64,000 bases of DNA from JBBKWU01 sp037969035 (GTDB taxonomy: Bacteria > Pseudomonadota > Alphaproteobacteria > Micavibrionales > Micavibrionaceae): NCBI GenBank assembly GCA_037969035.1, contig JBBKWU010000016.1, positions 1-64,000 of the forward strand, read 5' to 3'. The notes beneath the pieces were generated by a model. That model saw nothing but the letters and a program-made list of their open reading frames with translations. It had not been told where the DNA came from and made no database searches. Below, piece by piece: positions 17,715 through 26,596 of this stretch. The position numbers and the translations under genes were made by a program. Each line of letters starts with the position of its first letter. Within the stretch, counting starts at the first letter, position 1.

Positions 17715-18749
17715 CTATTGTTCTAGAATAGTTTTTATCTTCGCCATGTCATCTGGAAGCGGAATTTCGAAAGACATTTCTTTGCCTGTGCTCGGATGAA
17801 TATATCCAATTTTAAATGCGTGAAGTGCTTGGCGGGGAAAATCTATGATTGGTGCAAAGTCGGTGTCCTCGTATCCTGATTTCCGCAGAAGCGACTCTCC
17901 TGCGTTATCTTGTAACCCGTAGGCTGGATCACCAATGAGCGGATGCCCAAGATGCGCCATATGGACGCGCACTTGGTGGGTCCGTCCTGTTTCCAGCTTA
18001 CATTCAACAAGAGCGGCCGCATCGTTATAGCGCGCTTGCACCACATAATGCGTTACGGCATCGCGGCTATTTTGCGCGGTGACGGTCATTTTTTGACGTT
18101 GCCCTGGGTGACGACCAATCGGCGCGTCAATGCTGCCCTTTTTGTGCGTTGGCACTTTCCACACCAGCGCATAGTAATGACGACTGAGTGAGCGATCTGC
18201 TAACTGCGCCGACAATGCCTGATGCGCTTTGTCATGCTTGGCGACAACCATTAGGCCTGTTGTATCTTTATCAAGGCGATGCACAATGCCTGGCCTTATC
18301 ACACCACCAATCCCCGATAATGTATCACCACAATGATAAAGCAGCGCATTCACAAGCGTCCCTGCCCAGTTTCCTGCGCCGGGGTGAACGACAAGTCCTG
18401 CTTGCTTATTAATCACAAGCATATCAGCGTCTTCGTAGATGATATCGAGTGGGATATTTTCAGGTTCGGGGTCGGCCTCAACAAGGGGCGGAATAGAAAT
18501 TTCGACAACGCTGCCTTCTTTTATCTTCTGCGAGGCATTGGTGCAGCTCTGCCCGTCTAGCAAAACTTGCCCGTCTTTGATTAAAGCCTGCACCCGCGCC
18601 CGCGATAGATCATCACATTGCGCAGCAAGGAATTTATCCAAACGTCCGCCCGCATCATCTTCTGTAATATCCCGACGTAAGGTTTCGATTACATCTGACG
18701 CAGTATCGTCGTCTTGTTCATTTTCGTTTTCATTTTTGTTGTTAGTCAT
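17715..18749 (-). CDS. rluD: RluA-family 23S rRNA pseudouridine synthase (RluD-like)
   Basis: A 344-residue enzyme converting uridines of 23S rRNA helix 69 to pseudouridine. After an acidic N-terminal extension (about residues 1-25) comes an S4 RNA-binding domain (GGRLDKFLAAQCDDLSRARV). The synthase domain follows, with catalytic motif GIVHRLDKDTTGLMV, whose aspartate attacks the base, and ETGRTHQVRVHM. Assignment to RluD rather than RluC rests on length and S4 layout. It is cotranscribed with the exported protein ending three bases upstream. Confidence 0.88.
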   Translation of the reverse strand: MTNNKNENENEQDDDTASDVIETLRRDITEDDAGGRLDKFLAAQCDDLSRARVQALIKDGQVLLDGQSCTNASQKIKEGSVVEISIPPLVEADPEPENIPLDIIYEDADMLVINKQAGLVVHPGAGNWAGTLVNALLYHCGDTLSGIGGVIRPGIVHRLDKDTTGLMVVAKHDKAHQALSAQLADRSLSRHYYALVWKVPTHKKGSIDAPIGRHPGQRQKMTVTAQNSRDAVTHYVVQARYNDAAALVECKLETGRTHQVRVHMAHLGHPLIGDPAYGLQDNAGESLLRKSGYEDTDFAPIIDFPRQALHAFKIGYIHPSTGKEMSFEIPLPDDMAKIKTILEQ

Positions 18750-18752
18750 GCC

Positions 18753-20174
18753 CTATTCCGCCTGACACGGATCATCATAGGCACGTAGCGGTGTCCCAAG
18801 GAAAATCCAGCCGCGCATTTCTGGTGCTGCCTCGACGGTGTTGGCGGAATCACCTGTCGCACTATCCGCATCTCCTGCTGTGCTCGGGTCTTTTAGGTTA
18901 AATAAACCACTGCCGATGATATCTTGTTTGGCGGGTGGTGTTGGGACGATTAAAGCGCTTGTCGTTACAATGCGCGCGCCCTTAATGCCTTCGGCATAAT
19001 CATTTGCCGACGCTTGAATACCCGTAATATACTGCTCATCAATGATAAGAGCACCACGCGGAGAGAGCGTCAAAAGGCGAATATGGTCAGCAGGCGCGTT
19101 CGACATTTTCTCCAAATCAGCCTTCGTCATATCATCTCCAACCGTTTCCGCATTAACAAGAACGGTTAATCGCCCATCATCACGCACCGTCATGGCTTTC
19201 GGCACAATTTTATAATCGTCATAACGGAAATAATGCTGCCAAATCGGCGCGCCTGCTGCATCAATCGACATCACCCATGTTGCAAGCTCACCATCATCCA
19301 ACGGCAAAGAACGACCAAGCAAAACATAACCTTTTGGTGCACTCGAATTGATAGGCGTCACCACCGCGCCGATCAACGCAGAGTTCGCACCGCGCCTATA
19401 GACACGCTGCCATATGATGCCGCCATCTTTATCAAGCTCTATCGCCCAACCAGCCATGCCGCCACCATCAGCTTCGGTCGCGCCCGTTGCCAAAAAATGC
19501 CCGTCTTTTATAGGAATTATATTGTACAACACATTTGATGAGCCAGGATTGTAAGAACGCTTACGCAGCACTGTTCCATTTGAATCGTACATCATCAGAA
19601 CACTATGGGTATCAGACTCATTCTTCACATTCTCAGCACGAAGCAAAACTGCAAAATTTTGCCCTACGCCCGTACGAACCAAAGCGGTGAGATCATAATG
19701 CCAAGCGGAATCTTTTAGGATTACTTCTTTTTTATAAGCAGCGTCATTATTATACCAAGACAAACGCGCCTGCCTGCGTGAGCCTTCGGTATAATTAGAG
19801 GACACAACATAATTCTCACCCGATTTTATGATGGCGTTGGGTTTTTCATCTTTTTTGGCGGCATAACTCTTTTCAAGCAACGCGCGCCCACGGTAGTTCA
19901 GCTCTACCAAAACAATATTCTCGGTCTTTAATGTGTCTTCAGACAAAATGCGCCCAACAGAAATCACCGATAGGCTTTCACGCGGTAACGTTGCCAAAAG
20001 CTCTACCTTCTTGCCCTCTTGACCATATTCTGCATCCCAAACGTTCGGCACACCAAAATAGGCTTCTTCAAGCGTTGTGATGGCCTCATACGGCGCGGTG
20101 CAGCGTTGTGCCATGGCGCTGCTTGGTGCTGCTAAACACAATAAAAAGATTAAGATACGGATGTTATCATTCAT
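18753..20174 (-). CDS. Exported beta-propeller-like protein of unknown function
   Basis: A 473-residue protein with a signal peptide (about 1-22, APSSAMAQ), probably periplasmic. The body repeats units of the type GWAIELDKDGGIIWQRVYRR and TWVMSIDAAGAPIWQHYF, that is strand, Asp-Gly turn, Ile-Trp-Gln. This suggests a PQQ-like or six- to eight-bladed propeller. The last 80 residues include a low-complexity Ala/Asp/Ser linker. N-terminal and C-terminal cysteines could pair. It lies directly upstream of rluD and shares its operon, a combination I do not recognise. Confidence 0.65.
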   Translation of the reverse strand: MNDNIRILIFLLCLAAPSSAMAQRCTAPYEAITTLEEAYFGVPNVWDAEYGQEGKKVELLATLPRESLSVISVGRILSEDTLKTENIVLVELNYRGRALLEKSYAAKKDEKPNAIIKSGENYVVSSNYTEGSRRQARLSWYNNDAAYKKEVILKDSAWHYDLTALVRTGVGQNFAVLLRAENVKNESDTHSVLMMYDSNGTVLRKRSYNPGSSNVLYNIIPIKDGHFLATGATEADGGGMAGWAIELDKDGGIIWQRVYRRGANSALIGAVVTPINSSAPKGYVLLGRSLPLDDGELATWVMSIDAAGAPIWQHYFRYDDYKIVPKAMTVRDDGRLTVLVNAETVGDDMTKADLEKMSNAPADHIRLLTLSPRGALIIDEQYITGIQASANDYAEGIKGARIVTTSALIVPTPPAKQDIIGSGLFNLKDPSTAGDADSATGDSANTVEAAPEMRGWIFLGTPLRAYDDPCQAE

Positions 20175-20269
20175 ATATTCTGCCCTGATCGAAGGAATGC
20201 TTGTCTTCTCTATTTTAAGTTTTTATTCTGTTGGTGTCTATGAAAGCCTTTAAATAAGATTGAGCCTGT

Positions 20270-21316
20270 ATGAAAATCCTGATTGTTAGCGATGCGTGGT
20301 TGCCACAGCTAAACGGCGTGGTACGCACCTATGAGTATCTGAATGCAGAGCTTGAAAAGCGCGGGCACAGCACGCATGTCATTGGCCCTGCCGCTTTTCC
20401 ACGCCGTATGCCTATGCCTGGTTATAAGGAAATCGAGCTGGTCATTATGCCTTATCGCCGCTTAAAGAAAATGATCGATTTTCATGCCCCTGACCATATT
20501 CATATTGCCACCGAAGGGCCGCTTGGTATCGCCGCGCGTAAATATTGCATCAAACATGACTATCCGTTTACGACGTCGTACCACACACATTTTCCCGATT
20601 ATCTGGCAAAGCGCGTATCTAAATTTCTGCCGTTTTTATACAATCCTGTCAAAATATCAGCCATTGCACGCCTGCGCCGCTTCCACGCCCCTGCAAGCGC
20701 AATGTTGATTGCCACACAATCGCTAGAAGATGAGCTACGTTCGTGGGGATTTAAAACACCGATGCACCGTTTAACGCGTGGGGTGACTGATATTTTCCGC
20801 CCCGAGGGTGAGACCGTGATGCAAGATTTGCCAAAGCCCATAGCGCTTTATGTTGGGCGCGTGGCGATTGAGAAGAACCTCGAGGATTTCTTATCCATGG
20901 ATTGGAACGGATCGAAAGTCATCATCGGTCATGGCCCCGCCGTAGAGGAATTAAAAGCCAAATATCCTGACGCGCATTTTGTCGGAAAGAAAGAACGTGA
21001 TGAGCTTGCTGCTTATTACAGATCGTCCGATGTGTTTGTGTTTCCATCTAAAACCGACACGTTCGGTATTGTTTTGATCGAAGCCTTGGCATCAGGCATT
21101 CCTGTTGCAGCCTATGATGTCACAGGCCCACGCGATATTATTACAGAGCCGTTATTGGGTTGTATTGGTGATGATTTGTCTATTGCTGCAAAACAAGCTC
21201 TCGCCTTTGAGGGCACAGCAGCAGCGCGCCACAAATATACCCGCGAGAACTACACATGGCATCTAGTGGCACAGCAATTTCTTGATGCTATTCAAAGCGC
21301 ACTGATTAAGCGTTAA
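20270..21316 (+). CDS. Glycosyltransferase family 4 (GT-B fold)
   Basis: A 348-residue cytosolic glycosyltransferase. The N-terminal acceptor domain begins ILIVSDAWLPQLNGVVRTYE and includes TSYHTHFPDYL. The C-terminal donor domain contains ALYVGRVAIEKNLEDFL and FVFPSKTDTFGIVLIEALAS, the family's nucleotide-sugar E-x7-E motif. It resembles enzymes that mannosylate or glucosylate diacylglycerol or phosphatidylinositol (MgtA/DgdA-like), so a glycolipid product is plausible but unproven. Its stop codon overlaps that of the convergent glucokinase by two bases. Confidence 0.87.
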   Translation: MKILIVSDAWLPQLNGVVRTYEYLNAELEKRGHSTHVIGPAAFPRRMPMPGYKEIELVIMPYRRLKKMIDFHAPDHIHIATEGPLGIAARKYCIKHDYPFTTSYHTHFPDYLAKRVSKFLPFLYNPVKISAIARLRRFHAPASAMLIATQSLEDELRSWGFKTPMHRLTRGVTDIFRPEGETVMQDLPKPIALYVGRVAIEKNLEDFLSMDWNGSKVIIGHGPAVEELKAKYPDAHFVGKKERDELAAYYRSSDVFVFPSKTDTFGIVLIEALASGIPVAAYDVTGPRDIITEPLLGCIGDDLSIAAKQALAFEGTAAARHKYTRENYTWHLVAQQFLDAIQSALIKR

Positions 21317-22266
21317 TCTTGGAAGATATCAGCGTGCAAGCCAACGAAGGCTGGGTATTCGTGAGTCACGCAGAATGTTGGTACTTTTTCTAAATACTCA
21401 CGGAAACGCCCTGCAGATTCATATTCTTCGCGGAAGCGCGAGTTTTCAAAATAATTGCCAAGCTTGTTCACAATGCCGCCCGCGATGTAAATACCGCCCT
21501 GCGCACAAAGCATAAGCGCTATATTTTTCGCCGCACGCCCCAAAAATCCGCACATAAGGTCAAGAATTTCTGCGCATAGCTCGCAGCTACCATCTAATGC
21601 GGCGGCGCTAATCTCTTCTGCTGTGCGTTCAGGCAGATCATCACGACCATCCATCTCGCACATGCTCTCGTATAAATTAACAAGTCCCTTGCCTGAGCAC
21701 ACACGTTCGGCAGAGATGTGGGAATATTTATGGGTCAGCATATAATTGAAAATATCAAACTCACGCTGCGTGCGCGCTGGCATCATCATATGTCCGCCTT
21801 CACTTTGTACAGGGGCGTAGCGCGTGCCGTTCCATACCAAAACGCCTGCGCCTAAACCTGTTCCGGGGCCGATAACACCGATAGGCTTCTTTGATACGGC
21901 TGTGCCTGTGCCTACTTGGCGTATATCATTTGGTGTTAAATGCGGGATAGACATCGCAATGGCTTCGAAATCATTGATTAAGTGAAACTCAGACAAGCCC
22001 AGTGCTTGGCGCGTTTCATTGACTGAAAATGACCACGGGTTATTCGTCATATCGAAACGGTCGCCTGTAATAGGTCCCGCCACCGCAAATGAGCCCTTAT
22101 TCGGCATCACATCGGGCTTCACCATATCGAGATAGGCTTTTGCCGCATCAACGATGCTCGGGTAATCATCACATTTTAAAATCTGAGCCTGCTCGACTCC
22201 GTTTGCCCCCGCGAGGGCAAAGCGCGCGTTTGTCGCGCCGATATCTGCAATTAATCCTGTTGTCAT
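21313..22266 (-). CDS. glk: Glucokinase
   Basis: A 317-residue cytosolic enzyme phosphorylating glucose with ATP. The phosphate-binding motif LIADIGATNARFALAG opens the protein, FHLINDFEAIAMSIP supplies the catalytic aspartate, and GVIGPGTGLGAGVLV is the second nucleotide motif. Length is typical of the proteobacterial Glk group. It is convergent with, and slightly overlaps, the glycosyltransferase gene. No other glycolysis gene is nearby. Confidence 0.93.
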   Translation of the reverse strand: MTTGLIADIGATNARFALAGANGVEQAQILKCDDYPSIVDAAKAYLDMVKPDVMPNKGSFAVAGPITGDRFDMTNNPWSFSVNETRQALGLSEFHLINDFEAIAMSIPHLTPNDIRQVGTGTAVSKKPIGVIGPGTGLGAGVLVWNGTRYAPVQSEGGHMMMPARTQREFDIFNYMLTHKYSHISAERVCSGKGLVNLYESMCEMDGRDDLPERTAEEISAAALDGSCELCAEILDLMCGFLGRAAKNIALMLCAQGGIYIAGGIVNKLGNYFENSRFREEYESAGRFREYLEKVPTFCVTHEYPAFVGLHADIFQD

Positions 22267-22411
22267 ACTCTCTTGTATTTCATACGCACGTCATCGCAAT
22301 GTGTATGAAAATCTCTTCTTTGTTTCATAGATAAATTGAATCTGGGATAATATATGGCGTAGAAATAAAAAGAATGCAAGAATTTCAAACCCATAGAGAA
22401 AGCGAGCACCC

Positions 22412-22765
22412 ATGGCCAATATCCTGATCGCCGAAGATGATGCCTCCATGCGCAACTTCATCTCCATGGCACTTGAAAACGCAGGCCACACAACCACCCA
22501 ATGCGCAGACGGTATGGAAGCCTTCAAAAGTATCGAATCGGGAAATGCCTACGATATCTTGCTTGCCGATATTGTCATGCCGGGCATGGACGGGATTGAG
22601 CTATCAAAGAAAGCCGCAAGTATACAGCCCAACATCAAAGTCATGTTCATCACAGGCTTTGCCGCGATTGCCCAAGGCAAAACCGAAGGGAACGAGCAAT
22701 TACTCAGCAAGCCGTTTCACCTGAATGATCTGGTCGACAGAATTAACGATTTGCTGGCGGCTTAA
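22412..22765 (+). CDS. cpdR: CpdR-like single-domain response regulator
   Basis: A 117-residue receiver domain with no output domain. In Caulobacter, unphosphorylated CpdR primes the ClpXP protease at the cell pole for cell-cycle substrates. Visible here are the acidic pair Asp9-Asp10, the phosphoacceptor Asp53 in LLADIVMPGMDG, Thr81 in FITGF, and Lys100 in LLSKPFHLNDLV. The segments MRNFISMALENAGH and VMFITGFAAIAQ are close to CpdR rather than CheY. The presumed CckA-ChpT phosphorelay is not in the window. Confidence 0.88.
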   Translation: MANILIAEDDASMRNFISMALENAGHTTTQCADGMEAFKSIESGNAYDILLADIVMPGMDGIELSKKAASIQPNIKVMFITGFAAIAQGKTEGNEQLLSKPFHLNDLVDRINDLLAA

Positions 22766-22837
22766 TTCTTCTTATAAAAAGCTTGAAAAGCGCAGAAAGA
22801 AGAAGTAATCCTATCAGCACCCTTACCTACATGATGT

Positions 22838-22912
22838 GGGCACGTAGCTCAGTGGGAGAGCACTACGTTGACATCGTAGGGGTCGGCAGTTCAATCCTGC
22901 CCGTGCCCACCA
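22838..22912 (+). tRNA. tRNA-Val (GAC)
   Basis: A 75-base cloverleaf with acceptor stem GGGCACG/CGTGCCC, encoded CCA, anticodon stem CTACG/CGTAG around TTGACAT (anticodon GAC), and T loop GTTCAATCC. It stands alone 72 bases after cpdR. No mobile gene lies next to it. Confidence 0.95.
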
Positions 22913-23061
22913 TTTATTTCCGCCCCTATTATTACCCCCAAGCGAAGAGAACATAAAAACAAATTGTCCTAAATTCGAACAAAAAAGGGGTGATCTTTGG
23001 TTGCTCAAAGGCTATACTATATAGAGTGATTTCTTTTCTTCCTTACCAAAACCCCACGATT

Positions 23062-23718
23062 ATGAAAGCAAAATTCAGTATGACTTACCGTTTTATGACG
23101 ATTTCTTTTTGTGTGACCGTATTGCTCGGCATCGCATTCTCTGCGCCAGCCTATGCACAGGACGGGGGGGACATCATGCCACCACAGGCGACAGCAACAT
23201 CTGGCGCATCCGCATCTTTAGCGCCCGATGATGCGACGCACCCGCCATTGCGCTTAACACCTGATAAATCCGAGATGTTACGGCTCAGCACTGATGCGGC
23301 GAGCATTGTGATCGGCAATGAATCAAACGTTCAGATATTAATGGACAGCCCAAAGCGCCTTATTGTTGTTCCGCGTGAGCCTGGCGCAACGTTCTTCACG
23401 ATTTTAGATAAAGAAGGCGGCGTCATTATGCAGCGTCACGCCATTGTCGCCAGCCCGAAAGAAAAATATCTCCGCATCCGCCGCAGTTGCCGTACCGCTG
23501 GTGCCGCCTGTGAAGAAACCAGCATCTATTATTGCCCTGGTATCTGCCATGATGTAAAAATACAGACCAACACGAACGGGCGCCAAACCAAAACAAATCT
23601 TATGCCGACAGGTATAAACACACCGAGCGCATCAGGATACAACGATGATGATGACGACAACACACAATCATCCGAAGATGATGATCAAAACGACGCTGCT
23701 CCTGCAGAAGTAGAATAA
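23062..23718 (+). CDS. Exported CpaC N-terminal-like pilus protein with acidic tail
   Basis: A 218-residue protein whose ATG at 23062 gives a signal peptide ending PAYAQ; the frame is open further upstream but without a leader. The middle, LRLTPDKSEMLRLSTDAASI to ILDKEGGVIMQRH, matches the N-terminal domain of CpaC-type secretins (pilus formation N-terminal domain). There is no secretin domain. A four-cysteine stretch (SCRTAGAACEETSIYYCPGIC) follows, and the C-terminus is strongly acidic. It sits just before tadD, so a periplasmic accessory of the Tad machine is likely. Confidence 0.75.
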   Translation: MKAKFSMTYRFMTISFCVTVLLGIAFSAPAYAQDGGDIMPPQATATSGASASLAPDDATHPPLRLTPDKSEMLRLSTDAASIVIGNESNVQILMDSPKRLIVVPREPGATFFTILDKEGGVIMQRHAIVASPKEKYLRIRRSCRTAGAACEETSIYYCPGICHDVKIQTNTNGRQTKTNLMPTGINTPSASGYNDDDDDNTQSSEDDDQNDAAPAEVE

Positions 23719-23780
23719 TTAAAGAAAACAAACGCGTAACACTTAATATTTTCGGTTAATCGAAGCAAGTTAGAGAAACA

Positions 23781-24548
23781 ATGAAAACACAAATTTTACT
23801 ATCCAGAAAAATCACAGGTCTTTTACTAGTCAGCGCCCTGTCCTTCACACTGACTGCCTGTCAAACGACAAAGCAGGCCAGTGAAGCCGACAGGATTAAC
23901 ACCGCACTTCAAAGTGTGGCCAATGAATCATCGGCCAACGGGAATAGTTATGAATCAATGGCGGCGTTGGAAAATCTTTATAAACGCGATAGTGAAAACC
24001 CAGATGTTGCCGCACAATATGCACAAGCATTGCGCCACAATGACCGTTTAAACCGCGCCATAATGATCTTACGTCCATTTGCCGAAAACGACCGCTTGAA
24101 TAACAGCGCGGTTAACGCTGAATATGCTGCTCTTAGCGCAGCCTCAGGCAACTACATCGACACGGAAAATTACGCCCGTAAAGTTGTTATTGAGGAGCCT
24201 GAATCAGGCAAAGGATACCACCTGTTAGGTATAGCCCTTGATGCACAAGGAAAGCATGACCAAGCGGAAACCGCATTCCGTAAGGCTCTTGATTACTGGG
24301 AGGGTGATCCATCACCTGTTCTAAACAATCTTGGTCTTAATCTAGCATCGCAAGGCTTCTTTGACGAAGCTCTGGAAACGTTGCGTCAAGCCGCAGCAAC
24401 ATCATCAGGCCGCGATGAGATTGAACGCAACATCCGCATTATCTCGACATTGCAAAGCTCCGTACCGCATGGTGCAACAACAGGACGTGGCGGCAGCGCA
24501 AAAATGTCCCCGCCATTCCCTGGGAAAAAGCCACCTTATAACAGCTAA
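23781..24548 (+). CDS. tadD: TadD-like TPR lipoprotein of the Tad pilus
   Basis: A 255-residue lipoprotein with lipobox LTAC (cysteine near residue 27) and about four tetratricopeptide repeats, the clearest being GYHLLGIALDAQGKHDQAET and NNLGLNLASQGFFDEALETL. TadD proteins help assemble the secretin in the outer membrane. It lies downstream of the CpaC-N-like gene and converges on tadC, with a bidirectional terminator between them. It is therefore transcribed apart from the main Tad operon. Confidence 0.85.
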   Translation: MKTQILLSRKITGLLLVSALSFTLTACQTTKQASEADRINTALQSVANESSANGNSYESMAALENLYKRDSENPDVAAQYAQALRHNDRLNRAIMILRPFAENDRLNNSAVNAEYAALSAASGNYIDTENYARKVVIEEPESGKGYHLLGIALDAQGKHDQAETAFRKALDYWEGDPSPVLNNLGLNLASQGFFDEALETLRQAAATSSGRDEIERNIRIISTLQSSVPHGATTGRGGSAKMSPPFPGKKPPYNS

Positions 24549-24575
24549 GCGCCGTTTACAAAGACCTAACACGAT

Positions 24576-24615
24576 AAAAAGAGCCGTTCACACAACATGA
24601 ACGGCTTTTGTTTTG
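24576..24615. terminator. Bidirectional terminator between tadD and tadC
   Basis: Perfect 8-bp stem GCCGTTCA/TGAACGGC with a seven-base loop, T-rich on the right and A-rich on the left, between the convergent tadD and tadC genes. Confidence 0.85.
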
Positions 24616-24661
24616 GGTGCTTCCATTTAATTGGGATGCGCTATCACGGTCTCGGTGGTGA

Positions 24662-25612
24662 TTATGAATTCATGAATGTCAGAACCACAGGCCCCAAAAT
24701 AACCACGAACAGCACTGGCAAGAAGAACAAAATCATCGGTACTGTCAGTTTTGGCGGCAATGAAGCAGCCTTTTGTTCCGCGCGCGCCATACGTTGATCC
24801 CGCAACTCCTCAGACATCACACGCATAGCGCCCGAAACGGACGTACCATACTGCTCTGCCTGTATAAGTGCTGTGGAAAACGAACGCGCTGAGGGCGTGC
24901 CCACACGGCGTGCGAAATCTTGAAGTGCGACGCGCCGATCATTAAGCATTGCCATTTCCGCACTAAGAATACCAAGCTCCTCCGCCAATGTTTCCGAATG
25001 CTCGGACACTTCTTCGGCAATTCTGTTCACTGTTTGCTCAAGACCAATACCGCCCTGCACACAGATCAGCATCATATCCAGCGCATCAGGGAAGGTTAAG
25101 CTAATTTCTTCCGAGCGTTTAATCGCCATATTCTTAAGTAGCACCCCCGGCAAGCCGTAACCGGCAATGATCGCCCCCGCCAATATCATAAACGTCACTG
25201 TGCTTGAAAACTCATCTTCACGCATAGACATGATCAACATTGCCCAAAGAACAAAGAAAACAGGTAACGCAAAACGCGCCGCGATAAACTTGATCGGGGC
25301 AGAAGGGCTACGAATACCCGCCTGCAACATACGATCACGTATTTTTTCACCCATCTTACCCAGCATTTGTTGAACCTTAAACAAGGCTGCCATGGATTCG
25401 CCCGCAGACATTCCTACGTCTTTACCTCTATTGGCTTCATTTTGCTTGGTTTGTTCGTATAGTTCTTTACGTTTTTTAACGATGATATTGCGATAGCGAT
25501 CGCGCTTTGCCTCACGATTAAGAAACGGCAAGGCAAAAAGAGCAAATGACAATGCCGCCGCAAGCGCGCTTACGACAACAATCAGAGCATCATTTTCCAT
25601 CAAGCCTTCCAT
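24662..25612 (-). CDS. tadC: TadC inner-membrane platform protein
   Basis: A 316-residue type II secretion F-domain protein with N-terminal (ALIVVVSALAAALSFALFAL), middle and C-terminal membrane segments. The F domain shows FPDALDMMLICVQGGIGLEQ and GTSVSGAMRVMSEELRDQRM. With TadB it forms the platform on which the TadA ATPase works. It is the last gene of the leftward Tad operon, three bases after tadB, and ends just before the shared terminator. Confidence 0.94.
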   Translation of the reverse strand: MEGLMENDALIVVVSALAAALSFALFALPFLNREAKRDRYRNIIVKKRKELYEQTKQNEANRGKDVGMSAGESMAALFKVQQMLGKMGEKIRDRMLQAGIRSPSAPIKFIAARFALPVFFVLWAMLIMSMREDEFSSTVTFMILAGAIIAGYGLPGVLLKNMAIKRSEEISLTFPDALDMMLICVQGGIGLEQTVNRIAEEVSEHSETLAEELGILSAEMAMLNDRRVALQDFARRVGTPSARSFSTALIQAEQYGTSVSGAMRVMSEELRDQRMARAEQKAASLPPKLTVPMILFFLPVLFVVILGPVVLTFMNS

Positions 25613-25615
25613 TGC

Positions 25616-26596
25616 CTATACCCTAAAGTTAATCATAATTTTCATACACATAATCCCGCAGCCCATCCAGAACGCGCAACCACCCAATAGGATATTGCCC
25701 GTCGTTGTTTGAAATAATGGGTCCATATATTCGGGGTTAATCGCGCATAAACCACCGCCAACAACAAAAGGCAGTGCGCCAATAATCATCGCCGATGACT
25801 TTGCCTCCGCAGATAGTGCCGCAACCTTACGTTTTAGCCTGTAACGCGCGCGAATAACGCCCGCCAAATTCGACAGAACCTCAGAAAGGCTCGCGCCTGT
25901 TTGAGTTTGGATCGCAATGCCCGTGGCAAACATTTGCATCTCAGTGATCGGCATGCGCTGTGCGGCCTCTAGTGAGGCCTCATGCAACGGCACACCAATT
26001 TTTTGGGAGTCGTAAATGCGTGACATTTCTTCACCGACAGGCCCTACGAACTCGCGCCCCGCCATGTTAATGGCTTCGGCAACCGGCATACCAGCCTTAA
26101 GAAGGCGCACCATTGCCTCAAGCGCATCTGCAAATTCTTCGAGAAACTTTTTCTGGCGTCTCTTTCTGCGAAAACGAATAGCGTATTTAGGAAGACCGAA
26201 AAATCCTGTAATACCCACCAATATCGTTATCAAAATAGATTTACCAAGAACGAATTTAGTAAAGAATATCAACACAACAGCCAAAATCGCAGAGTTAATC
26301 AAAAACTGGCGCGGTGAAATTTTTATCCCTGCCTGCCGAAGCTGTAGGGACATCGTCGCTTTGCCCTTACGTTTATTATCGTCATCACCTTGTTCTTTCA
26401 ACTTACGGGCAAGGTCTGCGCGGCGTTTATCTTGTTCGCTGGTTTTGCTTCCTGATTTGTTGGAAAGCGCTTGACCACGGATTACCGCCAGTGTTCTGTC
26501 CTGTTTCTGGGTCTTACTGCTGAAATAGACACCCACAATAGTGCCCACAAAAATCAGAATAATAAGAATTATGGCGACAATGATGAAAGGGTTCAT
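25616..26596 (-). CDS. tadB: TadB inner-membrane platform protein
   Basis: A 326-residue paralogue of TadC with one N-terminal and several later membrane segments. Its F domain shows FADALEAMVRLLKAGMPVAE and IQTQTGASLSEVLSNLAGVI. Its start overlaps the tadA stop by four bases (ATGA), indicating translational coupling. The linker after the first membrane segment is highly charged, as usual. Confidence 0.94.
   Translation of the reverse strand: MNPFIIVAIILIILIFVGTIVGVYFSSKTQKQDRTLAVIRGQALSNKSGSKTSEQDKRRADLARKLKEQGDDDNKRKGKATMSLQLRQAGIKISPRQFLINSAILAVVLIFFTKFVLGKSILITILVGITGFFGLPKYAIRFRRKRRQKKFLEEFADALEAMVRLLKAGMPVAEAINMAGREFVGPVGEEMSRIYDSQKIGVPLHEASLEAAQRMPITEMQMFATGIAIQTQTGASLSEVLSNLAGVIRARYRLKRKVAALSAEAKSSAMIIGALPFVVGGGLCAINPEYMDPLFQTTTGNILLGGCAFWMGCGIMCMKIMINFRV

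Noticed and set aside
22838..22912. tRNA-Val as a second integration site
   Set aside because: Neighbours are cpdR and the CpaC-N-like gene, with no recombinase, direct repeat or composition break.
23062..23718. CpaC N-domain protein as a complete secretin
   Set aside because: It is only 218 residues and lacks the secretin barrel. The true CpaC is at 30270-31751.
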